Source: a bacterium (lineage in GTDB: Bacteria > CG2-30-53-67 > CG2-30-70-394). From it: 5,803 nucleotides of DNA. The position numbers were made by a program, and so were the translations under genes. Below are positions 1-5,770 of the stretch, in pieces. Every line of letters starts with the position of its first letter. Positions within the stretch are counted from its first letter, which is position 1. The stretch spans positions 1-5,803 of the forward strand of contig JAJRSX010000141.1 in NCBI GenBank assembly GCA_024278555.1. The letters run 5' to 3'. The notes below the pieces were generated by a model that saw nothing but the letters and a program-made list of their open reading frames with translations, was not told the DNA's origin and ran no database searches.

Positions 1-1
1 C

Positions 2-970
2 GCGCTCGCCCTCGTCTCCGTCGTCGGCCACCTCCTGGCGCGGCGGATCACCCGGCCGGTGGCGGCCCTCGCCACCGCCGCCTCCACGGTCGCCGGCGGC
101 GGCCATCCGGAGCCGGTGGGGACCGGCGCCGGCGGCGAGGTGGCGGAGCTCACCACCGCCTTCAACACGATGGTGGCGCGGCTGGAGGAGACCGAGCAGC
201 TCCGCATCGCCGCCGAGCGCCAGGCGGTGGCCGGGCGGCTGGCGGCGACCGTCGCCCACGAGGTGCGCAACCCCCTGTCGTCGGTCCAGATGCTGGTCCA
301 GATGGTCCGGGACCGCCTGCGCAGAGAGCCCACCCTCGCCGCCGAGGCCGCCTACACCGAGGTGGTCCTGCGCGAGGTGGCACGGGTGGAGTTGGTGGTC
401 CAGGACCTCCTCGACCTCGCCCACCCGCGCCCCCTGCGGCCGCGGCCGTGCGACCTCGAGCAGGTGGTGGAGGAGGTGGCGGCTCTCACCAGGGCGCAGC
501 TCGACCACCAGGGGATCGCGCTGCGCCGCGCCACCGAGGGGGCGCCGCGGCCGGTGGTGGCGGACCCGGAGCGGGTCAAGCAGGTGGTCCTCAACCTCCT
601 CCTCAACGGCGCCGGGGCGATGGCCGACGGCGGCGACCTGACCCTGGCGACCCGCTGGCCGCCGGCGGTGAACGCGGGGTGGGTGGAGATCGAGGTGCGC
701 GACTCGGGCGGCGGCATTGACCCGACCCAGGTGGAGGCGCTCTTCGAGCCCTTCCGCGCCGGTACCGCCACCGGCAGCGGGATCGGCCTCGGGGTGAGCC
801 GCCAGATCGCCCGGGACCACGGCGGCGACCTCTGCCTCGCCCCGGCAGACGGCGGCGGCACCCGAGCGATCCTCTCCCTCCCCCTCGCGCCACCGGCCGC
901 GGCGCGGCACGATGGCGACAACCCGCCCCCGACACCGCCGCCCTCCCCCACCCCAGGATCCACCCCATGA
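2..970 (+). CDS. Sensor histidine kinase, NtrB/AtoS-like (5' partial)
   Basis: This is the C-terminal part of a membrane-bound sensor kinase that autophosphorylates on histidine and passes the phosphate to the regulator encoded next door. The frame is open from base 2, so the true start and the sensor domain lie upstream. The first residues look like the end of a transmembrane helix, followed by a HAMP linker (RRITRPVAAL near 43-72). The H-box (VAHEVRNPLSS) carries the phospho-accepting His at 257-259. The ATP-binding domain follows: N-box Asn in NLLLNGAGAM at 605-607, G1 box DSGGGI from 701, F-box FEPF, and G2 box GSGIGLGVS near 773-799. No PAS domain lies between HAMP and H-box. The last 25 or so residues form a proline-rich tail. 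The stop overlaps the regulator start as ATGA, implying translational coupling. A GTG at 59 is an internal Val codon within HAMP, not the likely start. Family assignment is firm; the signal sensed is unknown. Confidence 0.95.
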   Translation, partial: ALALVSVVGHLLARRITRPVAALATAASTVAGGGHPEPVGTGAGGEVAELTTAFNTMVARLEETEQLRIAAERQAVAGRLAATVAHEVRNPLSSVQMLVQMVRDRLRREPTLAAEAAYTEVVLREVARVELVVQDLLDLAHPRPLRPRPCDLEQVVEEVAALTRAQLDHQGIALRRATEGAPRPVVADPERVKQVVLNLLLNGAGAMADGGDLTLATRWPPAVNAGWVEIEVRDSGGGIDPTQVEALFEPFRAGTATGSGIGLGVSRQIARDHGGDLCLAPADGGGTRAILSLPLAPPAAARHDGDNPPPTPPPSPTPGSTP

Positions 971-2397
971 GCCGCATCCTCGTGGTCGACGACGACGCCG
1001 CCATCTGCTTCGCCCTCGGCGAGTACCTGCGCGGCAGGGGCCACGCGGTGGAGACGGTGGCCACCGCCCGCGCCGCCCGGGCGCAACTGGAGGCAGCCCC
1101 CTTCGACCTCGCCCTGGTGGACATCCAGCTCCCCGGCGAGGACGGCCTCTCCCTCCTGGCGGAGATCCACCCCCGCTGGCCGGCCATGCCGGTGGTGATG
1201 ATCACCGCCCACGGCGGCCTGGAGCGGGCGGTGGCGGCGATGCAGGCGGGCGCCTACGACTATGTCACCAAGCCCCTGGATCTCGACCGCATGGGCGAGC
1301 TCCTGGCGCGGGCCCTCCGGCCCCGCCCCGCCCAACCGCCGCCCGAGGCGAGCCAGCCGTCGCCCCCGGAAAGCCACCCCCTGGTGGGCACCAGCGCGGT
1401 GATGCAGGAGCTCTTCAAGCACATTGGCCTGCTCACCACCAACGACCTCACGGTGCTTCTGTTGGGGGAGAGCGGCGTCGGCAAGGAGCGGGTGGCGCGC
1501 GCCATCCACCATAACAGCCCCCGCCGCGACGGCCCCTTCGTGGCGGTGAACTGCGCCGCGGTGCCGGAGACCCTCCTGGAGAGCGAGCTCTTCGGCCATG
1601 AGCGCGGCGCCTTCACCGGCGCCGATACGCGGCGGCCGGGGAAGTTCGAGGTCGCCGCCGGCGGCACCCTGCTGCTGGACGAGGTGGGCGACCTCCCCCT
1701 CGCCTTGCAGCCGAAGCTCCTGCGGGTTCTGCAGGAGCGCGAGCTCTACCGGGTCGGCGGCAGCCAGCGGATCCCGGTCGAGGCGCGGATCATCGCCGCC
1801 TCCAACCAGGATCTCGCCGCCGCGGTGGCCGCCGGCCGCTTCCGCAAGGACCTCTACTACCGCCTCCACGTCGCCACCCTCACCATCCCCCCCCTGCGCG
1901 ACCGGCCCGAGGACATCCCGCTGCTCGTCAACCACTTCCTCGGCCGGACCGCGGCGCTGCTCGCCACCCCACCGCCGGAGCTCGACGACGACTGCCTCCG
2001 ACAGCTCGCCTGCCAGCCGTGGCCCGGCAACGTGCGGGAGCTGGAGAACCTGATCCACCGCCTCTGCGCCTTTGCCCGGGCGCCGCGCCTCACCTGGGAG
2101 GAGGTCCGGCCCCACCTCGACCCGCCGCTCCCGGCCGGCGGCGAGGGCGGGAATCCGGAGAGGGCGTGGGAGGGCTACCTGCGCGGCGAGGTCCGCCGCC
2201 TCGCCGCTGCCGGCAGGGAGGCGGAGCCCGGCGACGGGGTCTTTCACTGGCTCACCGGACGGACCGAGGAGATCCTCCTCGACGAGGCCCTCACCCAGAC
2301 CGACGGCAACCAGGTGCGGGCGGCGAAGCTCCTCGGGATGCAGCGCTCGAGCCTACGCAAGAAGCTCAGCCACCGCCGTGATCGTGGCCACGAATGA
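967..2397 (+). CDS. Sigma-54-dependent NtrC-family response regulator
   Basis: This 476-residue DNA-binding activator couples phosphorylation to ATP-driven opening of sigma-54 promoters. The receiver domain is residues 1-120: acidic pocket VVDDD at 6-10, phospho-acceptor Asp52 in LVDIQLPGEDG, Thr80 and Lys102. A Pro-rich linker (118-137) leads to the AAA+ domain: Walker A GESGVGKE 168-174, the sigma-54 contact loop GAFTGA 214-219, Walker B LLLDEV 235-240, probable arginine fingers in FRKDLYYRL 292-300, and sensor II WPGNVREL 352-359. The C-terminus (about 435-470, TDGNQVRAAKLLGMQRSSL) is a Fis-type helix-turn-helix. All catalytic motifs are intact, so it should be a working activator. The ATG overlaps the kinase stop (ATGA) and has AGGA at 955-958, 8 nt upstream. 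The order receiver-AAA+-Fis matches AtoC/ZraR/NtrC-type proteins, but sequence alone does not say which. Its probable target is the sigma-54-like promoter 100 bp downstream. A stretch of about 45 residues (388-433) between AAA+ and HTH is longer than a minimal linker. Confidence 0.97.
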   Translation: MSRILVVDDDAAICFALGEYLRGRGHAVETVATARAARAQLEAAPFDLALVDIQLPGEDGLSLLAEIHPRWPAMPVVMITAHGGLERAVAAMQAGAYDYVTKPLDLDRMGELLARALRPRPAQPPPEASQPSPPESHPLVGTSAVMQELFKHIGLLTTNDLTVLLLGESGVGKERVARAIHHNSPRRDGPFVAVNCAAVPETLLESELFGHERGAFTGADTRRPGKFEVAAGGTLLLDEVGDLPLALQPKLLRVLQERELYRVGGSQRIPVEARIIAASNQDLAAAVAAGRFRKDLYYRLHVATLTIPPLRDRPEDIPLLVNHFLGRTAALLATPPPELDDDCLRQLACQPWPGNVRELENLIHRLCAFARAPRLTWEEVRPHLDPPLPAGGEGGNPERAWEGYLRGEVRRLAAAGREAEPGDGVFHWLTGRTEEILLDEALTQTDGNQVRAAKLLGMQRSSLRKKLSHRRDRGHE

Positions 2398-2438
2398 ACA
2401 CGAGGTGGCCACGCTGGAGGGTCGGTCGGGTGGTCCAC
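2382..2438. promoter_or_regulatory. Cluster of GTGG/CCAC palindromes, candidate activator-binding sites
   Basis: Three palindromic sites lie in a row. TCGTGGCCACGA is a perfect 12-bp palindrome at 2382-2393, inside the end of the regulator gene. GTGGCCAC is at 2405-2412, and GTGG-T-CCAC at 2430-2438. The first two centres are 21 bp apart, two helical turns. Relative to a start near 2525 predicted from the sigma-54 element, the centres are at about -137, -116 and -91, the usual distance for NtrC-type enhancer sites. A direct repeat CCGTGATCG (2376-2384 and 2440-2448) brackets the cluster. Caution: GTGGCCAC also occurs inside coding regions (1057-1064, 2898-2905, 4002-4009), where valine-alanine codon choice explains it. 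The assignment rests on clustering and position. Confidence 0.45.
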
Positions 2439-2479
2439 ACCGTGATCGATCTCTTTCCCTCCAACGGGTTGACACCCCG

Positions 2480-2491
2480 GCGCCGCGGCGC
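2480..2491. promoter_or_regulatory. 12-bp perfect palindrome next to the -24 element
   Basis: GCGCCGCGGCGC reads the same on both strands and ends 7 bp before the TGG of the sigma-54-like promoter. A dyad here could be an operator for a repressor or accessory protein. Because the region is so rich in G and C, chance is a real alternative. Confidence 0.25.
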
Positions 2492-2498
2492 GTACGGA

Positions 2499-2514
2499 TG
2501 GCCCGGAGATTGCA
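2499..2514 (+). promoter_or_regulatory. Sigma-54 (RpoN) -24/-12 promoter for the ino1 operon
   Basis: TGGCCCG, four bases, then TTGCA matches the RpoN consensus TGGCACG-N4-TTGCW at 11 of 12 positions; the one difference is C for A in the -24 box. The invariant GG (2500-2501) and GC (2512-2513) are separated by exactly 10 bp, as required. Transcription would start at about 2524-2526, giving a leader of about 220 nt before the ino1 ATG. The element lies directly downstream of a gene for a sigma-54 activator with GAFTGA, and GTGG/CCAC palindromes sit at enhancer distance upstream. A TTGACA at 2469-2474 could be a sigma-70 -35 box, but nothing resembling a -10 box follows at 16-18 bp. Confidence 0.7.
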
Positions 2515-2563
2515 GTGGAGCTGGTATGGCCGTCGTCCTCCTAGGCTGCCGGGCCACTCCCGA

Positions 2564-2671
2564 CGTGGACACCCACGGGGTCCGGCGCCGCTCAGATGGC
2601 CTCCAGGTCGCTCGTGCCGCCGCTCCCTTCGAGCGTGGCGGCGCGAGCGACGCCTGGTGGTGGACCCCACC
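2564..2671 (+). promoter_or_regulatory. Structured 5' leader of ino1 with a long stem-loop
   Basis: The main element is an inverted repeat: GTCGCTCGTGCCGCC (2607-2621) pairs with GGCGGCGCGAGCGAC (2637-2651) with one G-U wobble in RNA. Inside it GCTC (2622-2625) pairs with GAGC (2631-2634) around the loop CCTTC, leaving a two-base bulge. Outside it CCAG (2603-2606) pairs with CTGG (2654-2657). GGGGTCC (2577-2583) can pair with GGACCCC (2662-2668), enclosing the whole hairpin, and CGTGG/CCACG (2564-2568, 2573-2577) forms a small neighbour, sharing G2577 with that outer helix. If the sigma-54 promoter is real, all this lies in the untranslated leader and could act as an attenuator, protein-binding site or RNA stabiliser. 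No U-run follows, so it is not a classical intrinsic terminator, although U-poor terminators occur in GC-rich genomes. I do not recognise a known riboswitch class. A REP-like mobile palindrome is another option. Confidence 0.6.
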
Positions 2672-2709
2672 GCCACAGTAACCGAGAAGGCGGAGGTGCG
2701 CGCCCGAGG

Positions 2710-2727
2710 ATCGGTGGCGCGGCCGAT
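2710..2727 (+). promoter_or_regulatory. Hairpin just before the ino1 ribosome binding site
   Basis: ATCGG (2710-2714) pairs with CCGAT (2723-2727) around an 8-base loop. It ends 4 bases before GGAG (2732-2735), the only Shine-Dalgarno candidate for ino1, which sits 10 nt before the ATG. The hairpin could set the accessibility of the start site. The stem is short, so this is tentative. Confidence 0.3.
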
Positions 2728-2745
2728 ACGTGGAGATCGCCAGCC

Positions 2746-3984
2746 ATGCCCCCCCCCCTTGCCCCCTTTGGCCTCTGGCTCGCCGGCGGCCGCGGTAACG
2801 TCGCCACCACCACCGCGGTCGGCGCCCACGCCGTCGCCCGGGGGCTCGCCCCCCCCACCGGCCTGGTGACCGAGCTCTCCGACCTCGCCGCGGTGGGGTG
2901 GCCACCCCTCGATGCAGTCCCCATCGGCGGCTGGGAGGTGGCGGAGACCACCCTGATGGAGCGGGCCCGCGCCCTCACCGGCCCCGGCGGCTTCCTCCGC
3001 CCGGAGCATGTGGAGGCGGCGAGCGGCTGGCTCGCGGCGTGTGACGCGGAGATCCGTCCCGGCACCACCCGCGGCTGCGGCGCCGCCATCGAGCTTGTCG
3101 CCGGCCACGGCAGCCACGCCCCCGCCGCCGACCTGGTGGAGCAGTTCAAAAGGGACCTGACCGCCTACCGTGATCGCCACCACCTCGACACGGTGGTGGT
3201 GGTCAACCTCGCCTCCACCGCGGCCCCCCCCCCCGCCCCCTTTCCCGGCGCCGACCTCGCTGCCCTGCGCACCGCGATCGCCGCCGACGACCCCACCCTC
3301 CCCGCCTCCATCCTCTACGCGGTCGCCGCCCTGGAGGCGGGGGCCGCGTGGATCAACTTCACCCCGTCGCCCGGCGGGAGCTGCGCCGCCCTCGTCACCC
3401 TCGCGGAGGAGCGCGGCCTGCCGATCTACGGCAGCGACGGCAAGACCGGCGAAACGCTCATGAAGTCGGCCCTGGCGCCGCTCTTTGCCATGCGCCACCT
3501 GCGGGTGCTGGCGTGGGAGGGGTACAACCTCCTGGGCAACGGCGACGGCGCGGTCCTCGACGACCCGGCGAACAAGCAGACCAAGGTGGCCTCGAAGGAC
3601 CACCTCCTGGGCGAGATCCTCGGCTACGCCCCCCACACCCGGGTGGGGATCGACTACGTGCCGTCGCTCGACGACTGGAAGACGGCGTGGGACCTGATCC
3701 ACTTCGAGGGGTTCCTGGGGACGCGCATGACCCTCCAGTTCACCTGGCAGGGGTGCGACTCGGCCCTCGCCGCGCCGCTCATCCTCGACCTCGCCCGCCT
3801 CGCCGCCCTCGCCCGCCGCCGGGGCGAGGCGGGGCGGATGGACCACCTCGCCTCCTTCTTCAAGAGCCCCATGGGGTGCACCACCCACGACCTCACCCCT
3901 CAGTTCGAGCGGCTCCGCCACTACCTCGCGGCGGTGGCCGCCGAGGTTGGGGCGCCGCGAGAGGAGGCGGAGGAGGGGGGATGA
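2746..3984 (+). CDS. ino1: myo-Inositol-1-phosphate synthase (inositol-3-phosphate synthase)
   Basis: This 412-residue cytoplasmic NAD-dependent enzyme (EC 5.5.1.4) converts glucose 6-phosphate to 1L-myo-inositol 1-phosphate, the first step to inositol, inositol lipids and inositol-based solutes. A Rossmann-like nucleotide-binding start is seen (GLWLAGGRGNVATTT, residues 9-23). Family hallmarks follow: AWINFTPSPGGS 201-212, GSDGKTGETLMKS 229-241, the segment EGYNLLGNGDGAVL 258-271, the lysine-rich NKQTKVASKD 276-285, and DYVPSLDDWK 303-312. The lysines in these segments and near FFKSP (371-375) are the likely catalytic ones, by family knowledge. The frame stays open to an ATG at 2596, but those 50 extra residues resemble no part of the family and overlap the leader hairpin. 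The ATG at 2746 puts the nucleotide fold at the N-terminus as expected. Runs of C10 (2749-2758), C8 and C11 (3224-3234) lie in the gene without breaking the frame. The stop overlaps the next start as ATGA. Confidence 0.93.
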   Translation: MPPPLAPFGLWLAGGRGNVATTTAVGAHAVARGLAPPTGLVTELSDLAAVGWPPLDAVPIGGWEVAETTLMERARALTGPGGFLRPEHVEAASGWLAACDAEIRPGTTRGCGAAIELVAGHGSHAPAADLVEQFKRDLTAYRDRHHLDTVVVVNLASTAAPPPAPFPGADLAALRTAIAADDPTLPASILYAVAALEAGAAWINFTPSPGGSCAALVTLAEERGLPIYGSDGKTGETLMKSALAPLFAMRHLRVLAWEGYNLLGNGDGAVLDDPANKQTKVASKDHLLGEILGYAPHTRVGIDYVPSLDDWKTAWDLIHFEGFLGTRMTLQFTWQGCDSALAAPLILDLARLAALARRRGEAGRMDHLASFFKSPMGCTTHDLTPQFERLRHYLAAVAAEVGAPREEAEEGG

Positions 3985-4673
3985 ACCGCGCCTCCCTCGC
4001 CGTGGCCACCGTGGCGGCCGTCGCCCTCCTCGCCGTCGCCCTCCGCCACCCCCTGGCCGCGGTCGGGGCCGCCCCGGGCCTCGCCATGGTCGCCGCCCTC
4101 GGCGTCCTCCTCTGTCCCGGCCACGGCTGGCGCGGCGCCGCCCCCACCCTCACCTGGGTCGTGGCCGGCCCAACCGCCGCCGCCCAAATGGCCCTCGTGG
4201 GGCCGTGCATCGCGGGGATCGCGGTGGCCCTCCCCACCCTCGTGGCGCTCCTCCCGGTCGCCGCCCTCCCCGCCGCCCTCGTCTACCTCGCCGTCGGAGT
4301 GGCCCTGGCCACCGGCCTCTCCCTCCGCGCCACCACGGCCGCGACCGCCGCCGGCCGGGTCGCCGCCGCCCTCGCCCTCCTCTACGGCGCCCCCCTCTAC
4401 CTCCTCCTGGTCGCCGAGCTCTTCCCCCACCCCGAGCAGGCGATCGCCACCGCCCTCCCCCTCTGGCCGCCGGCGGTGGCCGCCGCCCTCACCGGGGTTG
4501 ACCTGGCGCGGCAAGGGTGGGCATACGCCCACCTCCCCCTCGCCTACTACCCGTACCACTACCCGGCCGCCCTCCTCGCCGCCCTGCCGATTGCCGCCGC
4601 CGCCCTCTCCCTCCACCTGACCCTCTGGCGCCGCCCCCACTATGGCTGGCGCCTCTCGACCTGGAGCCCGTGA
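3981..4673 (+). CDS. Multi-pass membrane protein of unknown family
   Basis: This 230-residue protein is extremely rich in Ala, Leu, Val and Pro, with about six or seven probable membrane helices (roughly 5-21, 27-44, 57-82, 84-113, 126-146, 158-171, 195-216). The last segment is followed by a basic tail (WRRPHYGWR). No aspartate-rich DxxxD motif of UbiA prenyltransferases or CDP-alcohol phosphotransferase signature is present, so it is not an evident inositol-lipid synthase. The section SLRATTAATAAGRVAAALAL followed by a helix and a proline-rich loop vaguely recalls ABC-2-type permease subunits, but this is only an impression. The start is the ATG overlapping the ino1 stop, with a strong purine-rich Shine-Dalgarno (GGAGGAGG, 3969-3976) inside the end of ino1, so translation is coupled. 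The gene lies between ino1 and a secreted protein, suggesting an envelope role. The codon pattern (third position nearly all C or G) matches its neighbours, so it is a real gene. Confidence 0.85.
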   Translation: MNRASLAVATVAAVALLAVALRHPLAAVGAAPGLAMVAALGVLLCPGHGWRGAAPTLTWVVAGPTAAAQMALVGPCIAGIAVALPTLVALLPVAALPAALVYLAVGVALATGLSLRATTAATAAGRVAAALALLYGAPLYLLLVAELFPHPEQAIATALPLWPPAVAAALTGVDLARQGWAYAHLPLAYYPYHYPAALLAALPIAAAALSLHLTLWRRPHYGWRLSTWSP

Positions 4674-4675
4674 CC

Positions 4676-5767
4676 ATGCGCCGTATCGCCCTCGCCCTTG
4701 CCGCCTGCTGCTCCCTCGCCCTCGCCCCGATCGCCGCCGCCCAGGAGCCGGGCAAGCCCATGGGCCTCCACGAGGCGACCAAGCGTGGCGTCGACCGCGC
4801 CCTGCGCTGGCTGCGCCACGAGCAGGGCAAGGACGGCTCGTGGTCCGGCCACCCGGGGATCACCTCCCTGGTGGCGCTGGCCTACCTCCGCTCGCCGCGC
4901 CACTACCACGAGGGCGACGGCCCCTTCCTCGACCGCGCCATCACCTACCTCACCACCAAGGCCCACCCGAACGGCGCCATCTACGACCGCGACAACCCCG
5001 GCTACAACACCGCCCTCGCCGTCCAGGTCCTGGCGGAGACGAAGAACCCCGCCTACCGGCCGCTCATCGATAAGGCGTCCGCCTACCTGCGCGGTATCCA
5101 GGCGCGGGACAAGACCGGCTACCCGCAGAGCCACAAGTACTACGGCGGCATCGGCTACGGCGGCGACGAGCGGCCCGACCTCTCCAACCTCCAGTTCGCG
5201 GTCGAGGCCCTGCGCGCCGCCGACACCGACCCGAAGGACCCGGCGTGGGGCCGCGCCATCCAGTTCATCTCCCGCTGCCAGAACCGCAGCGAGTCGAACG
5301 ACCAGCCGTGGGCCGCCAACGACGGCGGCTTCGTCTACGCCCCCGGGGAGTCGTTCGCCGGCGGGACCCGCTCCTACGGCTCGATGACCTTCGCCGGGAT
5401 CAAGTCGCTCCTCTTCGCCCGCGTCGACAAAACGGACCCGCGGGTGGCGGCGGGGGTCGATTGGGCCCGCCACCACTACTCGGTGGAGGAGAACCCGGGC
5501 CTCGGCCAGCAGGGGTACTACTACTATGTGGACACCTTCGCCCGCACCCTGGCGCTCCTCGGCGAGCCGACCCTGAAGTCCGCCGACGGCGCCACCCACC
5601 GATGGGCGGAGGAGCTGGCGCACAAGCTCCTCGCGATGCAGGACGAGGCGGGGTGGTGGTCGAACCCGGTGGGCCGCTGGTGGGAGGGGAACAAGCACCT
5701 CGCCACCGCCCACGCCTGCCTGGCCCTGGCCGCCTGTTACCCCTTCCTCACTGACGAGGCGCGGTAA
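4676..5767 (+). CDS. Secreted squalene-cyclase/prenyltransferase-repeat protein
   Basis: This 363-residue exported protein starts with a signal peptide: MRR, a hydrophobic core, and a probable signal peptidase I site after Ala22 (AAA|QE). The two cysteines at 11-12 lie within the core, so it does not look like a lipoprotein. The mature part is a series of alpha-alpha repeats of the squalene-hopene-cyclase/prenyltransferase-beta/pectate-lyase type: RALRWLRHEQGKDGSW (41-56, a QW-like motif), AITYLTTKAHPNGAIYD (88-104), ASAYLRGIQARDKTGYP (134-150), AIQFISRCQ...DGGFVY (194-221), GVDWARHHYS..GQQGYYYY (260-284) and LLAMQDEAGWW (318-328). The DxDD acid motif of squalene-hopene cyclases is absent, and the protein is about half the length of those enzymes, so hopanoid synthesis is unlikely. 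The fold suggests a six-hairpin barrel that binds or cleaves a hydrophobic or polysaccharide ligand outside the cytoplasm. The start ATG is 2 nt after the previous stop, with GGAG at 4663-4666; a longer frame to 4517 would lose the signal peptide. Substrate unknown. Confidence 0.88.
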   Translation: MRRIALALAACCSLALAPIAAAQEPGKPMGLHEATKRGVDRALRWLRHEQGKDGSWSGHPGITSLVALAYLRSPRHYHEGDGPFLDRAITYLTTKAHPNGAIYDRDNPGYNTALAVQVLAETKNPAYRPLIDKASAYLRGIQARDKTGYPQSHKYYGGIGYGGDERPDLSNLQFAVEALRAADTDPKDPAWGRAIQFISRCQNRSESNDQPWAANDGGFVYAPGESFAGGTRSYGSMTFAGIKSLLFARVDKTDPRVAAGVDWARHHYSVEENPGLGQQGYYYYVDTFARTLALLGEPTLKSADGATHRWAEELAHKLLAMQDEAGWWSNPVGRWWEGNKHLATAHACLALAACYPFLTDEAR

Positions 5768-5770
5768 CCC

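Noticed and set aside
352-2247. 631-codon open frame on the minus strand opposite the kinase and regulator
   Set aside because: It is the mirror of strongly coding plus-strand genes whose G/C third positions remove stop codons. The translation is low-complexity (Gly, Arg, Glu, Val, Ala) with no domain, while the plus strand has complete family motifs.
2445-2457. IHF-like site between the palindromes and the promoter
   Set aside because: A slightly AT-richer patch at the right place for DNA bending, but it misses several consensus positions.
2469-2498. Sigma-70 promoter with TTGACA -35 box
   Set aside because: The -35 hexamer is perfect, but the candidates at 16-18 bp (CGTACG, GTACGG, TACGGA) are very poor -10 boxes; the overlapping sigma-54 element is much better.
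2607-2651. Intrinsic terminator for the two-component genes
   Set aside because: The stem is strong, but no U-run follows and it lies downstream of the probable ino1 promoter, so I list it as leader structure instead. A U-poor terminator cannot be fully excluded.
2394-2681. 95-codon open frame starting with an ATGA overlap at the regulator stop
   Set aside because: Tempting because the other junctions use ATGA, but its third positions include many A and T, unlike every real gene here, the product is Arg/Trp/Pro-rich without a domain, and it runs through the promoter and hairpin. The inner ATG at 2526 (51 codons) fails on the same grounds.
2596-2745. 50-residue N-terminal extension of ino1
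   Set aside because: In frame, but it lies within the leader hairpin, has no family resemblance, and shows the relaxed third positions of the non-coding gap.
2353-3921. 522-codon open frame on the minus strand opposite ino1
   Set aside because: Same cause: it crosses the regulator end, the promoter gap and ino1, is dominated by Gly/Glu/Val/Arg, and has no recognisable domain.
3348-3980. Upstream extension of the membrane-protein frame into ino1
   Set aside because: The frame is open but its product is Pro/Arg/Gly-rich shadow sequence; the protein-like part begins at the ATG at 3981 with a strong ribosome binding site.
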